In this document: positions 7,798 through 15,302 of the stretch, piece after piece
Layout of the letters: every line of letters begins with the position of its first letter
Numbering within the stretch: the stretch's first letter is position 1
Source: Candidatus Latescibacter anaerobius SCGC AAA252-E07
GTDB lineage: Bacteria; Latescibacterota; Latescibacteria; Latescibacterales; Latescibacteraceae
DNA: 31,975 nt
Assembly (NCBI GenBank): GCA_000403035.1
Contig: AQSL01000150.1
Location: 9,292 to 41,266 of the forward strand
Direction: 5' to 3'
Notes under the pieces: model-generated
The model's input: only the letters and a program-made list of their open reading frames with translations
Told to the model about the DNA's origin: nothing
Databases searched by the model: none
Made by a program: the position numbers and the translations under genes

Positions 7798-9741
7798 TCA
7801 CTTAGAAATTGAAACAATGATAAAGTAAAGTGTTGCAAACTGGGTAAGATAACTGGAGTATTGCCAGAAAGTCGACCATGTCCAGAATATACCAACAAAT
7901 TTTTCAGGAACGTGAATCGTATCACCGCCCTCTATCGGCACCTTTAATTTTGAGTATCTATACCACTGATTTGTTCTTGCTTTAAAAATTCTTGTAAATT
8001 TCTTATTTGCATCATAATTATAGCCACCGGCTTTCTCGATATAGTAATTAATATTGGCGCCCTCTTTGACTCTTACATAGCCGGGCTCTTTCAGTGCCCC
8101 TAAAACATTTACCAGATCACGTTTCACCGGGATATAAATGAAATCCCCATCCTGGAGAACAACATCGTACGTAGGATCGTTTTCCTTGAATAACTTGACA
8201 AAATCAACGTTTATCGAACCCTCAACAGCACGCTGGTAACTTCTTACATAATCGTTTTCGTCACGGTTCCTTTCCGTTAACAGCAATTTTTTCAAACGTT
8301 CATATTCAATATCTTTCGTGGCAAAACTGCCTTTCCTGATCAACCTGGATTCTTCCAGATTTTCATCGCCGTTGAACCCGCCCGTCATTCGTATAAGATC
8401 GGTCAGTTTTGTTACGTTCTTATCGATAGCATATTGTCCGGGATATTTTATTTCACCTAAAATGGTAACATCTGATAGAATTTTATAGTCATATTTCTCA
8501 CGGACATAAAGCCGGTCCGACTCCCGAAGAAAGTATTCAGGATCATCGGGATTTTTATAGAGAGCATCATAAAGATCTATGGTGATTTCATTGAAACTGC
8601 GCCCATCTTCGCCAAACCTTACAAGTCTTGCATGAGAAGTATCGGCAACCGAAGTCAATCCGCCTCCGAAACCAACCAAATCAATCACTCTGTCTCCGTC
8701 CTTAAACTCATACACTCCCCGGTCATGTACTTCGCCGTAAATGGTTATGTCGCCGTGATACGGCTTTACCTCGATACGGTCTCCCGAATTGACATAAGGA
8801 TTGGCATCCATATCGCCAAGCTTAATAAAATGGAGCATATCGGCAACAATTTCCATATCGCCTCTGTGGATAATAATCGACCTGCTGCTTGAGCCTCTTT
8901 TTTCACCAAGCGTAAACAAATCTTCCGGTTCTATCAAATCAACCTGGCCTAACTTTCGTGACCGTCCCAATGAACCTGCAAGTGTCCGCCCGATTATGCC
9001 GGCACGTTTCGGAACTGTTAAAGCGGAAATCTCTTCTTCTGTTTCACTCTCACCCGAAAGCCTTGTTATATCAGTACCCGGGGATGAATAAACCTGTTTT
9101 TGACGGGTCGTGGTTTCCTGATCCATTTCACTTCCAGGCATAATTAGGCCTGCACGATCCATTAAATCAGATACCCGTTCACCGGTATGGGATTCATGCA
9201 TACCCGGAACATACACAATACCGGACACATACAGTCTGAAACGCCGGGGTTCTTTAAGAAATAACGAGACTTCCATGCCCTCGTATTTCCGGTTAACGAC
9301 AGTTTTAACTTCTTCTCTTAAATCGGAAAGGGTCTTGTCCGAAACCATTATCGAACCGACTGTCGGAATAATTAAATATCCTTCAGGTGTGACTCTTATA
9401 AGATAACTCTTGTCAAGTTCACCCCAGAAATAAATTACCATGAGGTCACCGGGCCCAACGACATATTCCGAGGATTCAATTTTTCCATCCAGTAAAATTT
9501 CTGACTGCTCCGGATAAAGAAGCGGCACCTCCTCCGGGAGAATGTCGGAACTTCTCAGTCTGGTTCTGCCCTCGGTGATACTGGGCACATCGACTGCCGC
9601 CGGTCTCTCCTGTTGACGCTGCCGAGTTAACATTTGCTGTCTGATCATATCGGCAGACTGGGAATATGACAACGACACCGGATATGCGAACAAAACACAT
9701 GATATAAGCGCACAATATTTTTTTAATCTATTATATGCCAC
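7798..9741 (-). CDS. Wza-like outer-membrane polysaccharide export protein with SLBB domains
   Basis: A 647-aa exporter that forms the outer-membrane exit channel for the polysaccharide. Signal peptide at about 1-28 (YCALISCVLFAYPVSLSYS, cleavage near SQS). A Poly_export domain begins at about 90 (VVGPGDLMVIYFWGELDKSY). Several SLBB domains follow, recognisable from YVSGIVYVPGMHE, ITIYGEVHDRGVYEFKDGD, VTILGEIKYPGQYAIDK and VNVLGALKEPGYVRVKEG. At the C-terminus a hydrophobic stretch (FATLYFIIVSI) may be the membrane-crossing helix. It is longer than E. coli Wza (about 380 aa) because of additional SLBB repeats, as in many FCB bacteria. GTG start with AAGGGG about 9 nt upstream. First gene of the operon. 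Confidence 0.92.
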   Translation of the reverse strand: MAYNRLKKYCALISCVLFAYPVSLSYSQSADMIRQQMLTRQRQQERPAAVDVPSITEGRTRLRSSDILPEEVPLLYPEQSEILLDGKIESSEYVVGPGDLMVIYFWGELDKSYLIRVTPEGYLIIPTVGSIMVSDKTLSDLREEVKTVVNRKYEGMEVSLFLKEPRRFRLYVSGIVYVPGMHESHTGERVSDLMDRAGLIMPGSEMDQETTTRQKQVYSSPGTDITRLSGESETEEEISALTVPKRAGIIGRTLAGSLGRSRKLGQVDLIEPEDLFTLGEKRGSSSRSIIIHRGDMEIVADMLHFIKLGDMDANPYVNSGDRIEVKPYHGDITIYGEVHDRGVYEFKDGDRVIDLVGFGGGLTSVADTSHARLVRFGEDGRSFNEITIDLYDALYKNPDDPEYFLRESDRLYVREKYDYKILSDVTILGEIKYPGQYAIDKNVTKLTDLIRMTGGFNGDENLEESRLIRKGSFATKDIEYERLKKLLLTERNRDENDYVRSYQRAVEGSINVDFVKLFKENDPTYDVVLQDGDFIYIPVKRDLVNVLGALKEPGYVRVKEGANINYYIEKAGGYNYDANKKFTRIFKARTNQWYRYSKLKVPIEGGDTIHVPEKFVGIFWTWSTFWQYSSYLTQFATLYFIIVSISK

Positions 9742-9789
9742 GGCTTAGGCCCCCTTAAATATTTCTAAAATTTTCAAATGAATTGTATA

Positions 9790-9818
9790 AAGATAAATAT
9801 GAGAGAAACACAAGTCAA
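9790..9818 (-). promoter_or_regulatory. Sigma70-type promoter of the polysaccharide operon
   Basis: On the minus strand, TTGACT (9818-9813) is followed by a 17-nt spacer and TATCTT (9795-9790), with TATACAAT immediately downstream as an alternative -10. It lies about 50 nt before the GTG of the exporter gene and is the only good promoter seen upstream of the operon. No transcription data support it here. Confidence 0.5.
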
Positions 9819-10264
9819 ATGGTAAAATTACTTAGAACGCGTTTTCTGAGGATATCGGTTATCATGTATCACTTGTTATCTTGCTCTCAAAGAGGAAACC
9901 TGGAAATGCAACACACCATACCTGCTTATACGTTTTTATGTTTCTTTACACTAATCTGAACCGTATGAGTAACATTCCGGCAAGACTTTTTAAAACGATA
10001 CCGTTAAAAGGAAAAAATAGACGTTATAATAATATAATATAACAATATTGCGGGTGCAAAAATTTTTTTCTTTTAAAAGTGCTATGTATGCCGGATTATT
10101 CAGAACCTTTTGGTATAAAACAGGGGATAGCTGTCTCTCGGTGGTGATTTTCAGTGCAATCCATTATATGTATCCCTATATATTCGATTCTTTCACAAGA
10201 AAAAACATTGTTTTAATTGTAGAAATATTATAACTTTAACTTCTTGGCGGAGTTATTAGCCCGC
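9819..10264. other. Non-coding divergent intergenic stretch
   Basis: AT-rich spacer between the polysaccharide operon and the Nramp-like gene. Short open frames here (for example a 61-codon one at 10048-10233) have no ribosome site and no recognisable protein. Around 9989-10013 there is a weak imperfect hairpin. Nothing else supportable seen. Confidence 0.5.
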
Positions 10265-10294
10265 ATGATTTTGATATGGGGAATATCAGATTAA
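10265..10294 (+). promoter_or_regulatory. Conserved 9-codon micro-ORF / 21-nt element, copy A (upstream of Nramp-like gene)
   Basis: The stretch 10264-10284 (C followed by ATGATTTTGATATGGGGAA and T) is identical, 21 of 21, to two other intergenic sites in this window. Read from its ATG it codes MILIWGISD and stops with TAA. A GGAG lies 12 nt upstream, farther than usual. It sits 134 nt before the proposed start of the Nramp-like gene and in its orientation. It could be a leader peptide, a regulator binding site or an RNA element; see findings. The micro-ORF is not in frame with the gene. Confidence 0.55.
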
Positions 10295-10412
10295 TATCTT
10301 TATAAAGAATAATTCATATTAATTTATAAAATTTATCATATGTAAGGTTTCTATTTTGACTCAGTGGCTTAAGAGTAACACAAAGACAATCAGATTTTTT
10401 TATAATTCTCAT

Positions 10413-10420
10413 AAGGGGAG
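10413..10420 (+). promoter_or_regulatory. Ribosome binding site that points to an ATT start
   Basis: AAGGGGAG is the only strong ribosome site ahead of the Nramp-like frame. The codon at proper distance (8 nt) and in the correct frame is ATT at 10429. The GTG at 10421 is too close and in the wrong frame. Confidence 0.5.
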
Positions 10421-10428
10421 GTGTTCTT

Positions 10429-11685
10429 ATTCAAAAATCAGCGTTTATATCCAGGTTACTGCGTTTTGCGTCTTCTATCGGCCCGGGAATTTTCATTATC
10501 GGATATATAATTGGAACCGGCAGTGTCACCACAATGGCATCCTCCGGGGCAAAATATGGCATGTCTATGACTTGGGTGCTAGGGTTGTCCTGTTTTTTTA
10601 CCTATATCATGATCGTAAGCATCAGCAGAAGCACAATTGTGTCCGGACAAACACTTATTTTCAGTCTGAAGCAGAAATTTGGCCAGGTCATAGCAATTTT
10701 TGTCATAATTTCCCTCATGTTATCGGTGATTACATCAATCATAGGTGTGATGGGTATCGCTACCGATGTTGTCAGGGAGTGGACAAGGTCTCTTACATCT
10801 GAAGGCAGCGGTGTACATCCTGTTTTTTCAGCATTTTTTTTCACAGCTCTCCTGTATTTTCTTTTCTGGAAAGGGTCGCACGGCTTTTTCCTCAGGGCTA
10901 TGGCGGTCATCGTTGCCATGATGGGGATTTGTTTTATCATGACAATGTTTATGGTAATTCCTGGTCCCATTGAAATAATAAAAGGCCTGGCACCAAAAAT
11001 TCCTTCCGGGGGAAATGCACATCTCATTCTCGCCGGATTGGTTGGTACGACTATGGCAACTGTATGTGTGGTAACGAGAAGTTACCTCGTTGCCGAAAAA
11101 GGGTGGAGTGTGCATGATTTAAAACACGAAAACAGAGATGCCATGATTTCACTTGCCCTCACTTTTCTCGTAAGCGCATCTATCATAGCCTGTGCTGCGG
11201 GAACGATGTTTCCACTGGGCATCTCAGTTGAAAATGCCATAGATATGGTCGCGACACTTGAACCGCTATCCGGTCGGTTTGCCACGTCTATCTTTGTCAT
11301 GGGAATAATCGCAGCAGCACTGTCATCACTCTTCCCGAACTACATGCTTGGTCCCTGGTTAATCTGTGACTATCTCAATATCCCCAGAAAAATGGACAGA
11401 ATCTCAATCAGGATTGCTGTATTACTTGTCGCCTTGCTCGGTTTTGTCGTACCTGTGTTTGGCGGTAAACCGGTTATTATCATGATCGCTTCACAAGCTG
11501 TGAGCCCGGTAGTTATGCCTCTGCTTATCATTTTATTATTTATACTGTTAAACAGTAAAGAATATGCCGATCGTTATACAAACCCGGTTATTCTGAATAT
11601 TGGACTGGTTATTACATTTATTTTTTCATTATTTATGTCTTATTCGGCAGTTGTGGGACTAATTGATTTACTGAAAAACTTCTAA
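10429..11685 (+). CDS. Nramp-related membrane transporter lacking the metal-binding motifs
   Basis: A multi-spanning inner-membrane protein of the Nramp (APC-fold) superfamily, about 418 aa from the proposed start and about 11 helices. TM1 reads IGPGIFIIGYIIGTGSVTT, aligned with the family's GPG...DPGN segment, but DPGN is replaced by GTGS. In TM6 the usual MPH is replaced (GLVGTTMATVCVVTRSYL). Classical Mn/Fe transport is therefore unlikely and the substrate is unknown. The first in-frame ATG (10534) would delete TM1. The frame is open back to a TGA at 10357 but contains no ATG, GTG or TTG, so initiation at ATT 10429 behind AAGGGGAG, or a sequence error near the A-run at 10433-10437, is proposed. 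A cupin gene follows after about 100 bp. Confidence 0.8.
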   Translation: MQKSAFISRLLRFASSIGPGIFIIGYIIGTGSVTTMASSGAKYGMSMTWVLGLSCFFTYIMIVSISRSTIVSGQTLIFSLKQKFGQVIAIFVIISLMLSVITSIIGVMGIATDVVREWTRSLTSEGSGVHPVFSAFFFTALLYFLFWKGSHGFFLRAMAVIVAMMGICFIMTMFMVIPGPIEIIKGLAPKIPSGGNAHLILAGLVGTTMATVCVVTRSYLVAEKGWSVHDLKHENRDAMISLALTFLVSASIIACAAGTMFPLGISVENAIDMVATLEPLSGRFATSIFVMGIIAAALSSLFPNYMLGPWLICDYLNIPRKMDRISIRIAVLLVALLGFVVPVFGGKPVIIMIASQAVSPVVMPLLIILLFILLNSKEYADRYTNPVILNIGLVITFIFSLFMSYSAVVGLIDLLKNF

Positions 11686-11786
11686 CTCTTGTTGTTCGTA
11701 CAGAGGGCATTAAAAATGTATATTCCTGACCTGTATGAAGAATTCACTGAATACTTTCAATTATTATCCATATGGAGGATATTCCC

Positions 11787-12209
11787 ATGCAGTTCGTTTT
11801 CAGCACCTCACAGACAAAACGCTATAAGTTCCCCACCCATATAAACGACCTGGTAATTGACCGGTCTGACGCACACACCTCAGAGGTATTTGTTGTTGTC
11901 CTGGAACTTGGGCAGGCAACGCCTACTCACAAACATGATGATACAGAACAGATTTTCTACATGCTCGAGGGTGAAGGGACTCTGGCGATCGCTAAAGAGG
12001 GGGAAAACTATCCGGTCAAGGCTGGTGATGTCGTGCGCATTCCGCCATCAACGCTTCACACTATCAAAGCTGATGGCGGCAATCGGCTAAAATATCTTAC
12101 TATCGATTGCTTTACTGCCAGCCGATTTCATGAAGAACGTACATGGGATGATCATGTAAGGGTTTTGTGCCGGGAACAAGGCTGGGATTATGACAGTGTT
12201 ATACGTTAA
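11787..12209 (+). CDS. Small single-domain cupin
   Basis: A 140-aa cytoplasmic single-cupin protein. Motif 1 is GQATPTHKHDDTEQIFYMLEGEG, giving metal ligands H, H and E of the usual G-x5-H-x-H-x4-E pattern. Motif 2 is GDVVRIPPSTLHTI with the fourth ligand histidine. Such proteins bind a metal and act as sugar isomerases, dioxygenases or sensors; nothing here decides which. An upstream in-frame ATG at 11772 is less likely because GGAGG (11775-11779) lies between it and the ATG at 11787 at ideal spacing. Same strand as the Nramp-like gene and probably co-transcribed. Confidence 0.85.
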   Translation: MQFVFSTSQTKRYKFPTHINDLVIDRSDAHTSEVFVVVLELGQATPTHKHDDTEQIFYMLEGEGTLAIAKEGENYPVKAGDVVRIPPSTLHTIKADGGNRLKYLTIDCFTASRFHEERTWDDHVRVLCREQGWDYDSVIR

Positions 12210-12218
12210 CCTGCCTTA

Positions 12219-12233
12219 CAGGATGAGATCCTG
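12219..12233. terminator. Short inverted repeat between convergent genes
   Basis: CAGGAT-GAG-ATCCTG, a perfect 6-bp stem with a 3-nt loop, 10 bp after the cupin stop. It lacks a run of T on either side, so it is a weak terminator candidate only. The rest of the 12210-12412 spacer shows nothing. Confidence 0.3.
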
Positions 12234-12412
12234 ATAACCGAGCACTTTCTTCACTTCTCATAAGTAATGTGTACCCGTATTTAAACAATTTCTTGGAATT
12301 TATTTTACGAGTGTCATTTTTCGTGTTAGTTTCGTGTGTTCGGACTAAAAAAGATGTATCACGATATTCTGAGTAATTATCGATTTACCAAGGATATACG
12401 TGATTTATGTAA

Positions 12413-13882
12413 TTATTCTTCCCTGTAATCCGGATTAGGAGTCGGCATCTGGGCACGAACCGATTTTCGCCAATCATGAAGCATCTTTCTGAGTTCATTG
12501 GCTTTCTCCGGCATTTTTTCGGCAAGGTTATCCTTCTCGCCGATGTCCTCTTTCAGGTTGTAGAGTTCAACACGAAAGTCTTCGTAAAACTCTATCAATT
12601 TGAAATCACCCTTACGGATAGAACCGAACGGTGTCGATCCAAGAGGATGATAATGCGGGTAATGCCAGTAAACCGCATCACGGTCTATTCTGCCGGTTTC
12701 CTGAAGCAGGGGAACGATGCTTACACCGTCGACAATATGGTTCGGATCGCCATCGACTCCTGCCATCTCGAGTATAGTCGGATAAAAATCAATGCTGGTT
12801 ACCGTCTCATTGCACACAGACCCGGGCCTGACAACACCCGGCCAGCGAATAATCATCGGTTCACGGACTCCACCCTCATACGGTGTGCCTTTTCCATTAC
12901 GCAGCGGAAGATTTGACGTTACACCCTGAAATCTCCCTTCACCGATTAAACCGCCGTTATCGGACATAAAAATAACAACGGTCCTGTCCGCTATCCCGAG
13001 TTCATTGATTTTTGCCATGACTCGTCCCACACTTTCATCCACACTTTCAATCATTGCGGCATATTCCGGGTTTTGTTGCGGATTTTCGGGCTGTATCTTC
13101 CCTCTGTATTTTTCAGTAATCTCTTTCTTGCCTTCTATCGGTGTATGCACTGCATAATGCGAGAGATACAGGAAAAATGGATTATCTTTCTGTTCGTCAA
13201 TAAATTCAAGGGCTTCGTCGGCCAGGCGGTCGGTTAGGTATTCTCCTTCTTTCCCGCCCTGCATGGTAGGGATACGAGTATTCAAGTTTCTGTCAGGCCT
13301 CTCATAGGGGTAAAAATAGGTCGGCGGCTGGCCTGCGCTGTAACCGGCGATATTTACATCAAATCCCTGCTTTTCCGGGAAATAGTCCTCGCCTCCGAGG
13401 TGCCATTTACCTATGCTTGCCGATATATAGCCGGCAGTTTTCAAAGCTTCGGCAAGTGTTACTTCGTCGTGATCCAGATACATCTTCCAGTCAGGAACCC
13501 TGAGCTTCGAAGTGGGATTGACATGACCGGTGATCCAGTCGGTCAGATGCAGCCGTGCAGGATATTTCCCTGTCAGAATGCTTGCCCTTGTCGGCGAGCA
13601 GACCGGACATGCAGCATACGCATCGGTAAATTTCATTCCCTGGCTTGCAAGCTTATCGATGTTCGGCGTCTCGTAAAAAGTGCTTCCATAACATGCAACA
13701 TCCGTCCAGCCAAGGTCATCTATCAAAAAATAGATAAAATTGAGCTTCTGCTCTTTCTCTTTCGTGCTTACATATTCCTGCCTGTCAGATTTTCCGCAGG
13801 AAACCTCGAATGTAAATGCAAACGCCGCAGCGCCTGATATCGTCTTTCTTATAAACTCTCTTCGATGGAGTGTCCCTGTCAT
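12413..13882 (-). CDS. Exported sulfatase (formylglycine type)
   Basis: A 489-aa S1-family sulfatase that hydrolyses sulfate esters, probably on sulfated sugars or polysaccharides. It has the cysteine-type activation motif CSPTR (C95 becomes formylglycine) and metal ligands D55/D56 in LIDDLGWTD. GKWHLGG carries the conserved K and H (159, 161), and MSDNGG carries D308/N309. The N-terminus has a Tat-like signal (HRREFIRK followed by a hydrophobic stretch) and a cysteine at 29 (FEVSCG) that could be lipidated, so it likely acts in the periplasm. ATG with GAGG 7 nt upstream. Convergent to the cupin gene. A maturation enzyme must be encoded elsewhere. Exact substrate unknown. Confidence 0.93.
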   Translation of the reverse strand: MTGTLHRREFIRKTISGAAAFAFTFEVSCGKSDRQEYVSTKEKEQKLNFIYFLIDDLGWTDVACYGSTFYETPNIDKLASQGMKFTDAYAACPVCSPTRASILTGKYPARLHLTDWITGHVNPTSKLRVPDWKMYLDHDEVTLAEALKTAGYISASIGKWHLGGEDYFPEKQGFDVNIAGYSAGQPPTYFYPYERPDRNLNTRIPTMQGGKEGEYLTDRLADEALEFIDEQKDNPFFLYLSHYAVHTPIEGKKEITEKYRGKIQPENPQQNPEYAAMIESVDESVGRVMAKINELGIADRTVVIFMSDNGGLIGEGRFQGVTSNLPLRNGKGTPYEGGVREPMIIRWPGVVRPGSVCNETVTSIDFYPTILEMAGVDGDPNHIVDGVSIVPLLQETGRIDRDAVYWHYPHYHPLGSTPFGSIRKGDFKLIEFYEDFRVELYNLKEDIGEKDNLAEKMPEKANELRKMLHDWRKSVRAQMPTPNPDYREE

Positions 13883-13907
13883 AATGTACCTCGAACATGT
13901 AAATAAA

Positions 13908-13934
13908 GTTTACCATGTATGAAACGTTTACCAT
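13908..13934 (-). promoter_or_regulatory. Directly repeated operator-like sites upstream of the sulfatase
   Basis: On the sulfatase strand ATGGTAAAC occurs twice, 18 nt apart (13934-13926 and 13916-13908), 26-52 nt before the sulfatase ATG. The first is part of GGTAAACGTTTCAT, which resembles a LacI-family half-palindrome centred on CG. The spacing of nearly two helix turns suits a bound regulator. Suggestive only. Confidence 0.3.
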
Positions 13935-14225
13935 AACCGATAGAAAAAAATTGTTCTTTTCCTGAACAGAGGAGAAAACACGTAACATCAGCAAAAGAAT
14001 CCGGAGTAAAATACATATTTTCATATAAGTATTTCAGGATATTTGCTCATTGTCATCTATAGAGAATAGCATTACACCGAATAAAAGTCAAGAGCAGGTT
14101 TGTAGCGTTTCACTCAACTCTCGGATTGTTACCATTCAAACTCAAGATGCAAGGTTGAAAATTTTCATACCAGTAACTTCTTGATAACTCTCCTTGCACA
14201 TACAAGGGAAAAATGGTTATTTTAA
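13935..14225. other. Non-coding divergent spacer upstream of folE2
   Basis: Contains small open frames without ribosome sites and a short CCTTG/CAAGG hairpin at about 14192-14207. I see no riboswitch or clear promoter. Together with the repeat that follows it makes a 490-bp gap between the sulfatase and folE2. Confidence 0.4.
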
Positions 14226-14259
14226 GAGGGCGGTGAAAAAGTCCTTTTCACGCACCCTG
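14226..14259. repeat. REP-like palindrome, copy 1
   Basis: GAGGGCGGTGAAAA, a 5-nt loop, then TTTTCACGCACCCTG: a 7-bp perfect stem GTGAAAA/TTTTCAC with an imperfect outer GGG/CCC. A near-identical copy lies at 16456-16491; the two bracket folE2 and the GT4 gene. Confidence 0.65.
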
Positions 14260-14372
14260 TAATAAAATATAGTTCGTTTATTACTTAGGCCTTTGAAAAG
14301 AAAACAATATGATGTCTCATATACTGCAATATGGATTTGGTAACGGGATAAAAAACGATAAGGAACATACAA

Positions 14373-15302
14373 TTGTCCGATAATAATCTTCCCGATATAC
14401 AGTCTCTCTCGGATAACCGGAAAATCCCGCTCGACAGGGTGGGAGTCAAGGGGCTTCGCTGGCCCATTACGGTTCTGGATAAAAAGCACGGCAAGCAGAA
14501 TACTGTTGCTGTGGTGAATATGTATGTGAACCTGCCTCACCATTTCCGTGGAACTCATATGAGCCGTTTCATAGAGGTTCTCAATGATTACCGTGACATC
14601 GACTGGATAGATAAAACCGGTGAAATTCTTGAGAAAATCCGCAGGAACCTTCATGCCGATAAAGCCCACATGGAAATCGAGTTCGAGTATTTTATTGAAA
14701 AAGAAGCTCCGGTCACAAAGCAGCCGAGTCTCATGTCCTATAAATGCCATTTCCTTGCATCATTACAGGAACAGGAAGATTTTATTCTCGGAGTTACCGT
14801 TCCTGTCAACACATTGTGTCCCTGTTCCAAGGAGATTTCGGAATTCGGCGCTCATAACCAGCGTTGCACTGTAACGGTACAGGTCCGGTATACCAGTATC
14901 GTATGGATAGAGAATCTGATAGAAATTGTTGAATCTTCTGCCAGCGGAGGCCTTTATTCTATCCTGAAAAGACCGGATGAAAAATATGTCACCGAACAGG
15001 CATACAACAATCCAAAATTCGTTGAGGATGTCGTCCGTGAAATCGCTATGAAACTCGACAACGTGGAAGAGGTAACCTGGTATAGTGTTGAAGCGGACAG
15101 CCAGGAAAGCATTCATAACCATAATGCGTATGCCCTGGTCGAAAAAAACAAAATAACAAAGGTTATATTCTGTGGAAGAGAAAAAAATAATCTATGTTCA
15201 CACAGGCATCTGGCCCACACACTCCCCGAGCATAGTGTTTATAACCGGGAATGCCTATGGTCTTGCTCATCATGCGCCTACTGTCCTGATAGTGAAACAT
15301 AA
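14373..15302 (+). CDS. folE2: GTP cyclohydrolase FolE2 with an abnormal run-on C-terminus
   Basis: Type IB GTP cyclohydrolase converting GTP to 7,8-dihydroneopterin triphosphate for folate or queuosine-type pathways in the cytoplasm. Family marks are TVPVNTLCPCSKEIS (metal-binding C149), GAHNQR (159-164) and the closing SIHNHNAYA (246-254). TTG start with AAGGA 8 nt upstream. Normal FolE2 ends within about 10 residues of HNHNAYA; here the frame runs to 309 aa, overlapping the next gene by 131 nt with an unrelated cysteine-rich tail. Seven A's at 15142-15148 lie just after the conserved end. With six, the frame would read VEKTK and stop at 15156, giving a normal 258-aa protein 15 nt before the next start. 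The tail is therefore probably not real. Confidence 0.9.
   Translation: MSDNNLPDIQSLSDNRKIPLDRVGVKGLRWPITVLDKKHGKQNTVAVVNMYVNLPHHFRGTHMSRFIEVLNDYRDIDWIDKTGEILEKIRRNLHADKAHMEIEFEYFIEKEAPVTKQPSLMSYKCHFLASLQEQEDFILGVTVPVNTLCPCSKEISEFGAHNQRCTVTVQVRYTSIVWIENLIEIVESSASGGLYSILKRPDEKYVTEQAYNNPKFVEDVVREIAMKLDNVEEVTWYSVEADSQESIHNHNAYALVEKNKITKVIFCGREKNNLCSHRHLAHTLPEHSVYNRECLWSCSSCAYCPDSET

Noticed and set aside
10356..10802. 148-codon frame overlapping the Nramp-like gene
   Set aside because: Out of frame with the membrane protein and low-complexity in composition; a shadow of the real gene.
14285..14372. Possible riboswitch or leader peptide before folE2 (24-codon frame overlapping the TTG start)
   Set aside because: No recognisable riboswitch core or Zur-like site, and the frame has no ribosome site; too weak to list.
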